Below are positions 7,254-13,900 of a stretch of 33,644 nt of DNA, piece after piece. Origin of the DNA: Clostridia bacterium (lineage in GTDB: Bacteria; Bacillota; Clostridia; Oscillospirales; CAG-272). The notes under the pieces were generated by a model. The model was not told the DNA's origin. It did no database searches and worked only from the letters and a program-made list of their open reading frames with translations. Within the stretch, counting starts at the first letter, position 1, and each line of letters opens with the position of its first letter. Location of the stretch: the NCBI GenBank assembly GCA_017631325.1, contig JAGBTM010000008.1, positions 1 through 33,644 of the forward strand. The letters are read 5' to 3'. The position numbers and the translations under genes were made by a program.

Positions 7254-7955
7254 ATGCTAAATCTTATGCAAATTTTAATGCGCTTTATCGCTCTTGTTTT
7301 AGGAATTGAGGATAAAGTAAATTTTCCACCGCCGCTTAATAAAGACGAGGAGCGTCGACTTTTTGACCTAAAAGCGAAAGGTGACGTGGCGGCGCGCGAC
7401 AAGCTTATAGAACACAATTTAAGACTCGTCTCCCACGTCATAAAAAAATACTATTCTTCCTACGAAAACCCCGACGAGCTTCTTTCTATCGGGTGTCTTG
7501 GACTAATAAAGGCGGTTGACTCGTTCAACTCGGAGTTTGGTACGAGGTTTGCTACCTACGGGGCAAAATGCGTCCAGAACGAAATTCTGATGTTCTTCAG
7601 AAGCAAAAAAAGAGTGGGCCTCGAGATATCAATTAACGATACAATAGACGTTGACAAAGACGGAAATCCACTTACATATTTAGACATTATCAGCGTTGAT
7701 GAATCTATCGAAAAGGACTTGGATTTTAAAATACAGGTAGAAAAGCTCGGGCAGTTTATAGAAAAGGCCTTGGACGACCGAGAGCGACAGATAATTGTTT
7801 TACGCTACGGGCTCAAGGGATATCAGCCAAGAACTCAGCGTGAGGTTGCAACCTATTTAAGAATTTCGCGCTCGTACGTTTCAAGAATAGAAAAGCGCGC
7901 TCTTGAGAAGCTGCGAGCAGAATTCGGCGACGCCGTTCCCGATTTAGACGATTAA
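7254..7955 (+). CDS. sigK: Sporulation sigma factor, SigK-like
   Basis: Sigma-70 family factor of 233 residues with region 2 (NLRLVSHVIKKYYSSYENPDELLSIG split over about 56-80, then GTRFATYGAKCVQNEILMF) and region 4 (TQREVATYLRISRSYVSRIEKRALEKL). The FPPPL segment, the AKGD motif and the RSYVSRIEKRAL helix resemble SigK more than SigE, SigF or SigG. Residues 1-24 are hydrophobic (LMQILMRFIALVLG), as in the pro-sequence of Bacillus pro-SigK, so proteolytic activation is plausible. The gene is intact, with no skin-like insertion. SD GGAG lies 7 nt before ATG. Assignment between SigK and SigE should be confirmed by phylogeny. Confidence 0.8.
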   Translation: MLNLMQILMRFIALVLGIEDKVNFPPPLNKDEERRLFDLKAKGDVAARDKLIEHNLRLVSHVIKKYYSSYENPDELLSIGCLGLIKAVDSFNSEFGTRFATYGAKCVQNEILMFFRSKKRVGLEISINDTIDVDKDGNPLTYLDIISVDESIEKDLDFKIQVEKLGQFIEKALDDRERQIIVLRYGLKGYQPRTQREVATYLRISRSYVSRIEKRALEKLRAEFGDAVPDLDD

Positions 7956-7989
7956 TTTAAATGTTAGCGTATATAATTTTCAAACCGTG

Positions 7990-8149
7990 TTAAAATAGAT
8001 ACAGCCGCACGAAAGTTGCGATGCCGAACGGATTTTCCGTTCTGATTATTAACTAGCAGGGTCGGTGTCCGAGCAGGACGACGAGTTTTGCACCCATCGG
8101 TACAGAACCTCGGCAAAGACCGTCTAGGTAGAAAGGCACGGTCAGACAA
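7990..8149 (+). ncRNA. Candidate structured 5' leader RNA (cis-regulatory) before DUF378 gene
   Basis: The 194-nt gap after sigK contains several good stems: GAACGGA/TCCGTTC (8035-8051 area), GTCC/GGAC with a GAGCA loop inside GTC/GAC (8061-8082), an outer TGCCGA/TCGGCA pairing (8032-8037 with 8110-8115), and GACCGT/ACGGTC (8118-8142 area) whose loop holds the only SD-like sequence (AAAGG). This nested layout resembles a riboswitch with an SD-controlling expression stem. I do not recognise a known class. Folding was done by eye only. Confidence 0.4.
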
Positions 8150-8374
8150 ATGACGGTTATAAACAAAATTGCGCTTATTCTTGTTATTGTAGGCGCACTT
8201 AACTGGGGACTTGTTGGTCTCTTCACCTTCGACCTTGTCGCATGGATTTGCGGTGGCGCAGGTACCGTGGTTGCAAGAATTATTTATACTCTTGTAGCGC
8301 TTGCGGGAATTTGGTGCATTTCACTACTCTTCATGAATGAAGATGAGCCTGCGCGCACCCACACCGGCGCATAA
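8150..8374 (+). CDS. DUF378 family small membrane protein
   Basis: A 74-residue protein with two hydrophobic segments (about 5-26 and 38-61). The sequence VINKIALILVIVGALNWG is typical of DUF378 (YuzA-like) proteins, whose function is unknown. The Asn-Trp-Gly turn and the second helix end (VALAGIWCI) match the family. A charged tail follows (EDEPARTHTGA). The SD (AAAGG) is about 14 nt away and lies in the loop of a leader hairpin. It is followed by a strong terminator, so this is a single-gene unit with its own long leader. Confidence 0.85.
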   Translation: MTVINKIALILVIVGALNWGLVGLFTFDLVAWICGGAGTVVARIIYTLVALAGIWCISLLFMNEDEPARTHTGA

Positions 8375-8388
8375 GGAACGAGGGTTAG

Positions 8389-8425
8389 GCTGTCCGCTGT
8401 TTTTAGCGGACAGCTTTTGCTTTTT
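8389..8425 (+). terminator. Intrinsic terminator after the DUF378 gene
   Basis: Perfect 10-bp stem GCTGTCCGCT / AGCGGACAGC (8389-8398 with 8405-8414), 6-nt loop, followed by TTTTGCTTTTT. Confidence 0.92.
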
Positions 8426-8726
8426 ATAGAGCTACTTTCAGCGCACATTCCGTTTGTTTTCTTTTTAGTTTTTTCAGTTATCATTTCCTCTTAAAGTATA
8501 GCTAAAACGCTTACAAAATACACTTACAAATAAATATTCTTCGCCAAAATTTTGCACCCATCGACATAATCCGAGTAGAGAATGTTATAATTTTGCATAA
8601 AATAATAATAGTAATATGTTTTTCGCAAAATGCCTGTTTAAAATAGGGCAGTTCGTGACAAAATAGATATGCAAGCATTATAAGGAGAAATAAAATATCC
8701 GTATTAAAACGGATAAACAGTTAAAA
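8426..8726. other. Non-coding gap before mazF, no antitoxin gene
   Basis: About 300 AT-rich bases with no credible ORF on either strand; in particular no MazE/AbrB- or ribbon-helix-helix-like antitoxin. Visible: a possible promoter GTGACA-18 nt-TATAAG (8655-8684), an AAGGAG at 8682-8687, and a 6-bp hairpin (TATCCG/CGGATA, 8696-8715) between that SD and the mazF ATG. Confidence 0.5.
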
Positions 8727-9089
8727 ATGAACATAAAACGCGGAGATATTTATTACGCAGATTTAAGTCCTGTAATAGGAAGCGAGCAAGGCGGTCTCAG
8801 ACCCGTTTTGATAGTACAGAACGATATCGGCAACAAGTACAGTCCGACCGTAATTGCGGCGGCTATTACCTCAAAAATGAGCAAGACGAAGCTCCCTACT
8901 CACATCGACGTGCCGTGCGAGGATGCAGGGCTCTCTAAGGACAGCATAATTTTGCTTGAGCAGATAAGAACGATAGACAAAAAACGCCTAAAGGAGAAGA
9001 TGGGACATCTTAACGATACGACCATGGCGTCTGTAAACAGCGCGATACAGGTCAGCTTTGGTCTTTTCGAAATGAGCGATAACTCCTAG
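8727..9089 (+). CDS. mazF: MazF/EndoA family mRNA endoribonuclease toxin
   Basis: Sequence-specific mRNA interferase of the PemK/MazF fold, 120 residues, a normal length. The N-terminal signature [31 protein letters not shown] is unmistakable (here split: [12 protein letters not shown], 4-15, then [15 protein letters not shown]). Further on are [10 protein letters not shown] and [17 protein letters not shown], matching Bacillus NdoA. The catalytic Arg (LRPV) and Thr/Ser (AITS) are present. No antitoxin gene lies on either side: upstream is the DUF378 gene, downstream an S1-domain gene. Translation start is unusual: AAGGAG lies 39 nt upstream, separated from ATG by a hairpin. The toxin is intact. 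Confidence 0.95.
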   Translation: MNIKRGDIYYADLSPVIGSEQGGLRPVLIVQNDIGNKYSPTVIAAAITSKMSKTKLPTHIDVPCEDAGLSKDSIILLEQIRTIDKKRLKEKMGHLNDTTMASVNSAIQVSFGLFEMSDNS

Positions 9090-9121
9090 GACAACTCCTA
9101 AAATTAGCTCTCTTATGTAAT

Positions 9122-9196
9122 AAAAAAGCCTTTTGCCGCATAAATTTAAGCAGTCGGTAATAACCGAGAAGTTTAAATGTGGGAAAGGCTTTTTTT
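9122..9196 (+). terminator. Long hairpin with U-run: mazF terminator containing the next gene's SD
   Basis: 5' arm AAAAAAGCCTTT (9122-9133) pairs with AAAGGCTTTTTT (9184-9195). Further pairing includes CC, CAT and TTTAA blocks, capped by a perfect 5-bp stem TCGGT-aata-ACCGA (9154-9167). Seven T follow the stem, and the S1 gene ATG is at 9197, directly after them. The AAAGG in the 3' arm is the only SD for that gene. Confidence 0.75.
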
Positions 9197-10150
9197 ATGA
9201 ATACATACAGACCAGAGGGGGCTCTGATAAGCTCAGCGGTAAATTACGAATATCTTTCAAGTGCAGAGGGACTTGAAAGAGCAGCGGAAAGAGGAATAAT
9301 ACTCGAAGGCATGGTGACGCTTTGCGACCACGAGCTTAATCTGCGCGTTGATCTGCCCTCGGGTGTGGCCGGTATCATACCTAAGAGCGAGGCGCTTCTG
9401 TCTAAGGAAGGAAATCACGCGAAGGACATAGCGATACTTACTCGGGTTGGTAAGCCCGTTTGCTTCAAAATAATCGGGTTTGACACTGATAGTTACGGAA
9501 GAAAAAGGGCGATTTTATCAAGGCGGGCTGCTCAGAAGGAATGCCTTGATTATTACGTTTCCACCCTTTGCCCAGGTGATATTATTCCCGCAAGGATTAC
9601 TCATCTTGAAAATTTCGGCGCATTTGTTGATATAGGCTGCGGAATAATTTCGCTTTTATCCATCGACTGCATATCGGTCTCGAGAATTTCGCACCCATCT
9701 GAACGCCTTTCGGTCGGAGACCGTATAAACGTAATAGTTAAATCTATCGACGAAAAGGGGCGTATTTTCGTTTCGCTGCGCGAGCTGCTCGGAACATGGT
9801 GCGAGAACGCTTCCCTTTTCTCCGAGGGTGAAACCGTAAGTGGAACTGTAAGGGGTGTAGAAAGCTACGGCATTTTCGTTGAGCTTTCGCCAAATCTTGC
9901 AGGACTTGCGGAATATCGCGATAACGTTTTCAGCGGCCAAACTGCCGCTGTATACATTAAGAGCATCATACCTGAGAAAATGAAAATCAAGCTTATAATA
10001 ATCGACGCTCAGTACACGAACACGGGCACAGAACCGCTGAAATATTTTATTGATACGGAGAGTGTAACCCACCTAGACAGGTGGATATATTCGCCAAAAA
10101 CGGCCGAGCGAGTAGTGGAAAGTGTCTTTTTAGCAAACGATTATACGTAA
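9197..10150 (+). CDS. S1 RNA-binding domain protein (short ribosomal protein S1-like)
   Basis: A 317-residue protein with three S1 (OB-fold) domains. Domain 1 (about 32-115) is divergent; domain 2 (about 125-200; GDIIPARITHLENFGAFVDIG, SVGDRINVIVKSID, GRIFVSLREL) is canonical; domain 3 (about 208-270; GETVSGTVRGVESYGIFVEL) is also clear. Such proteins bind mRNA and help translation initiation or RNA turnover. The C-terminal about 45 residues have no recognised motif. I chose ATG 9197 (AAAGG 8 nt upstream); an in-frame ATG at 9179 lies within the hairpin arm. Placing the SD within a terminator-like stem suggests control at the leader, possibly autogenous as known for ribosomal proteins; that is inference. 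Confidence 0.88.
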   Translation: MNTYRPEGALISSAVNYEYLSSAEGLERAAERGIILEGMVTLCDHELNLRVDLPSGVAGIIPKSEALLSKEGNHAKDIAILTRVGKPVCFKIIGFDTDSYGRKRAILSRRAAQKECLDYYVSTLCPGDIIPARITHLENFGAFVDIGCGIISLLSIDCISVSRISHPSERLSVGDRINVIVKSIDEKGRIFVSLRELLGTWCENASLFSEGETVSGTVRGVESYGIFVELSPNLAGLAEYRDNVFSGQTAAVYIKSIIPEKMKIKLIIIDAQYTNTGTEPLKYFIDTESVTHLDRWIYSPKTAERVVESVFLANDYT

Positions 10151-10175
10151 ATCTCAAATCAATTTATCCTCAACG

Positions 10176-10204
10176 TTGACAAATCGCATAGCATAGTGTA
10201 TAAT
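10176..10204 (+). promoter_or_regulatory. Full-consensus SigA promoter
   Basis: TTGACA (10176-10181), exactly 17 nt, TATAAT (10199-10204). The downstream gene starts at 10231. Confidence 0.93.
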
Positions 10205-10230
10205 ATTCTCAAAACTACTCGGAGAATATT

Positions 10231-10764
10231 ATGGATATCAACAATTTTGAATATGCCGTCATGCAAAAATGTGTCGGCAAGCTAAAAACTAGAAAAAGGA
10301 TTATAATTTTCTGCTACGCGCTTTTTACAGTTATATATTTCACCTTAGTATTTGCATCAAAGCTGCTGCCACTTGGCGCGGTTTACCCATTTCTCATGTA
10401 CATACTCGTGCTAGCAACATATAAATACGTTCAAATTGACAACAAGTACGAGATACTCTCTGGCACAATGATTTTCACGAGAAAATACGGCAACTCAAAG
10501 CCAAAGGTGCTATGTGAATTCAAGCTCAAATCGGCCGAGCTTGTGGCACCCCTTGAAGAGAGTAAGAGCGAAATTTCAAGCTTTGCACCGAAAAAAATCT
10601 TTGACGCGCGCTCTACCCAAGATGCCGAGGGTGCCTACGTTGCGCTCTTTCGTGACAATGACGGTGTTCCCTGTTCGTTCTGCTTCGAGGTAACCGAGGA
10701 GGCTTGCAGAGTATTGAAGTACTACTCACCGGCTTACAGGTCTTATACGACGGGTGACGCTTAG
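10231..10764 (+). CDS. Small two-helix membrane protein of unknown function
   Basis: A 177-residue protein. Two membrane segments lie at about residues 23-42 and 46-65 (KRIIIFCYALFTVIYF, then PLGAVYPFLMYILVLA), followed by a cytoplasmic domain of about 110 residues with alternating strands (DNKYEILSGTMIFTRKYG...) that could be PH-like. I do not recognise it with certainty; it resembles clostridial proteins filed under DUF names. SD GGAG lies 7 nt before ATG. It has a full-consensus promoter and a strong downstream terminator, so it is likely expressed constitutively as a single gene. Confidence 0.75.
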   Translation: MDINNFEYAVMQKCVGKLKTRKRIIIFCYALFTVIYFTLVFASKLLPLGAVYPFLMYILVLATYKYVQIDNKYEILSGTMIFTRKYGNSKPKVLCEFKLKSAELVAPLEESKSEISSFAPKKIFDARSTQDAEGAYVALFRDNDGVPCSFCFEVTEEACRVLKYYSPAYRSYTTGDA

Positions 10765-10961
10765 ATATTGTCGCCAAACGCTAAAAAGCTGAGCAATGAG
10801 TATAATCTGCGACATTGGGCCAGATATTTACTAGGTTTAACCGTTTTTGTCTCTAAAATCCCTTAGCCAAAATTCTCGGTTAAAGTTATTTTTATACTTT
10901 TAAAGCTCTCTGTTTTTACATCTACAATATTTTTAAACACCTATAATTTTTTAAAATACAA

Positions 10962-10989
10962 GGGCGTCGCATTTAGCGACGCCCTTTTT
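10962..10989. terminator. Bidirectional terminator between convergent genes
   Basis: Perfect 9-bp GC-rich stem GGGCGTCGC / GCGACGCCC with loop ATTTA. TTTTT follows on plus; TTGTATTTT on minus. It can end both the 10231 gene and the giant repeat gene ending at 10993. Confidence 0.92.
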
Positions 10990-10992
10990 GCT

Positions 10993-13900
10993 TTAATGCA
11001 CGAAAATTGTAATGTAGTCAATCAAGCCCTGAATTGTGAGGCCCTTAACTGCATCGGGAACACCCGTGATAATTCCCTTCTCCTCAAATGCACCCATCGT
11101 GGTATTCGTGAAGATGCTGTTGATTTCACTGGGGAGATTAGGAAGTGTGGTGTCGGGGTTAAGGAGCGAAAGATAACCGGAGGAAAGCTCCGCATCAGTG
11201 AAGAGGTCGCGGAGGGTAAGCTGGTTGGTTATATTTCCAAGTTCATTAAGCTTGTAGCCTGCAATCTTGCACATAAGAACGTGAAGACTATAACCGTTGC
11301 TATCCTTTGCCCACTTGCCGTTAACCTTTTGATAGTTAAGAAGCTCACCGAGCTCGGTATTCTGGATTTTCGTCTCGATATTGCCTGACTTTGTGCCTGC
11401 TATAACACCCATAATGCCGGTAACTTCGTTAGAGTAAACGTTACCGTTCTTGTTGTGATACCATTTTCCGTCGGCGCTGTTATAGTGGTAACCCATTATA
11501 TCACCGATATTAACTCTCTGAAGCTTCTCTGCAAGCACGCTCTCATTCTTGAGGTCGTCTATTTTGAGGTCTGCAAGAGCCTTGATGATGCCGGAAGCTG
11601 CCGTGCCGTCGGCTGAATACCAGCCGTCAGCCGTCTTCTCGTATCCTACAACCTCACCGAACTGGATATCGTTTATACCGTCCTCGAGGTTAGACGAGCT
11701 GAATCCTGCGATGGCACCCATAATACCGGTTACCTTATCGCTGTATGTGTTACCGTTCTTTGCGTGATACCATTTTCCGTCGGCGCTGTTATAGTAGTAG
11801 CCCATAATCTCGCCGATTTTAAGAGTTTCAATATCGGTTGCGAGGGAGTCCACGGTGAAGCCGGAAACAGACGCCATAATGCCGGCAACCTTATTGCCGT
11901 TACCGTCAACCCAGCCATCAGAGGTCTCGGTATAACCGAGAAGCTCACCGATTTTGAGAGAATTGATACCGTCATCAAGACCTGCAACGGTAAATCCTGC
12001 TATCGCGCCGGTGATACCCTTGACCTCTTGGACGCCGCTGTACCACTTGCCGTCGGTTTCGTTATATTCGTAACCGAGAAGAGTACCAACCTCAACGCCC
12101 TGAATTTTATCCGAAAGCGCGCTCTCGTTGGTCATCTGCTCTATGGTAAGGTCTGCGAATGCACCGATGATACCCGATGCGGCTACCTGTTGGCCATTCT
12201 CTTCCTTAAACCACTTTTTAAGCTCGGTGTCGTAGGTGTATCCTGCGATTTCTCCGATTTTAAGCTGTTCAACGTGCGCGGTAAGATTTCCTACCTCCGC
12301 GCCGGCTATGGAGCCCATGATGCCGCTAACCTTGTTGCCGTTCTCGTCAACCCAGCCGTCAGCAGTTTTGGTATAACCGAGAAGCTTACCTACCTCAAGG
12401 GTGTTAATACCACTGTCAAGGCCCGAAACGGTAAATCCTGCTATCGCGCCGGTGATACCCTTGACCTCTTCGCCGCCGCTGTACCACTTGCCGTCGGTTT
12501 CGTTATATTCGTAACCGAGAAGAGTACCAACCTCAACGTCCTGAATGATACCCGAGAGCTCGCTCTCGTTGGTCATCTGCTTAATAGTAAGGTCAGCAAA
12601 CGCACCGATAATACCGGTTGCCTCAACTTTTACGCCGTTTTCGTATTTCACCCACTTGTCAGTTACGTCATCGTAGGTGTATCCTGCAACCTCACCTATA
12701 GTGAGCGTGTCGATATCGTCGGTGAGGCTACCTACCTTGGAGTTAGCGATAGAAGCCATAACTCCGGTGATTTCAACACCGTCCTTGTACCACTTGCCAT
12801 CTATCTTGGTGTAACCAAGAACCTTGGATATCTCGATATTCTGGATAGTAGAGTCGATAGTAGGCTCACCGGGTGCTGCGCTTCCTTGGAAGGATTTGAG
12901 AGAAAGCGATGCAAACTCAGAGGTGAGGCTGTCGTCAAGCTCAAGGGTTATATAACCGTTCTTGCCACCTACAACGGTCCACTTATAGTATTCACCGTCG
13001 TACTCAACAAGTCCGATAACGTCTGCAATTTTAAGAGTGTCAATTTTTGTGTTAAGCTCGTCAACGTTGTAACCTGCAAGTGCAGATATAATAGCGCTTG
13101 CGGGTGAATCACCGTCGAACCAAACGCCAAAGGTGAAGCCGTCAAGAAGCACGGAATCAAGATAAACGGGCATGCCCTCTACCCTTTCAAGATTATAAAC
13201 CTTGGCGATGGTGAGGTCGCTCATAATCTCATCGGTGTCGAGTCCGTCGTTCATTATGTCGTAGAGTAAGTATCCTGCGACTATTGCGCCTACGCCTGTA
13301 ACCTCGGTCTTTACACCGTTATCGGTTACGTACCACTTGTCACCCTCCTTGGTATAGCCCATGATGTCACCGAGTGAGGTCTCGGAATCTCTAAAAGCAT
13401 TCATAATGACATCGGATGCTGTGGAAACCTCAGGGTCGTCAGACTCCTCAGGACACATAAGGTGATACAGATTTACAGAGCAAAGCGCTGCAAACAGTGC
13501 GTCGGCAGGCTCGCCGTTAGCATCAACCCACTCACCGCTATCATTAAGCTCATAGCCCATTATTTCGCCGAGGGTCGTGCCGTCAAGTGCGCTCATAATT
13601 TCGTCTGCCGGGTCTGCGCCGTCCTTCATAAGCTCGTAGAGCTCAATACCGCAAAGGGCAGCAAAGAGAGAATCGGCAGGCTCGCCGTTTGAGTCAACCC
13701 ACTCACCGTCTACAAGCTCATAGCCCATAAGACCACCGAGTGTGGTTCCGCTGTCGCCGAATGCCTCGATAATTGCATTGTTCTCTGCCTCGGAATCCAT
13801 AAGGTCCTCAAGGAGAACTCCGCAGATAGCCTGGAAGAGCGCGTCTGCTTCGTTGCCGTTTGAATCAACCCACTTACCGCTATCATTAAGCTCGTAGCCC

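Noticed and set aside
7990-8149. Guanidine-I, c-di-GMP-I or Mn2+ (yybP-ykoY) riboswitch identity for the DUF378 leader
   Set aside because: Short fragments such as GTCCGAG and GGCAAAG recall these classes, but their invariant cores and order are not present.
8086-8570. Two copies of TTTTGCACCCATCG (8087 and 8551) as a possible repeat element
   Set aside because: Only 13-14 bp shared, flanks differ, and a similar GCACCCATCG occurs in a coding region at 11089, so this may be chance.
8421-8726. Search for a MazE-type antitoxin upstream of mazF
   Set aside because: No ORF above about 25 codons with an SD and antitoxin-like sequence on either strand.
11764-13107. Long open frame (447 codons) on the plus strand inside the repeat gene
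   Set aside because: It is antisense to clear tandem protein repeats, has no SD, and its openness follows from the repetitive, biased codon use of the real gene.
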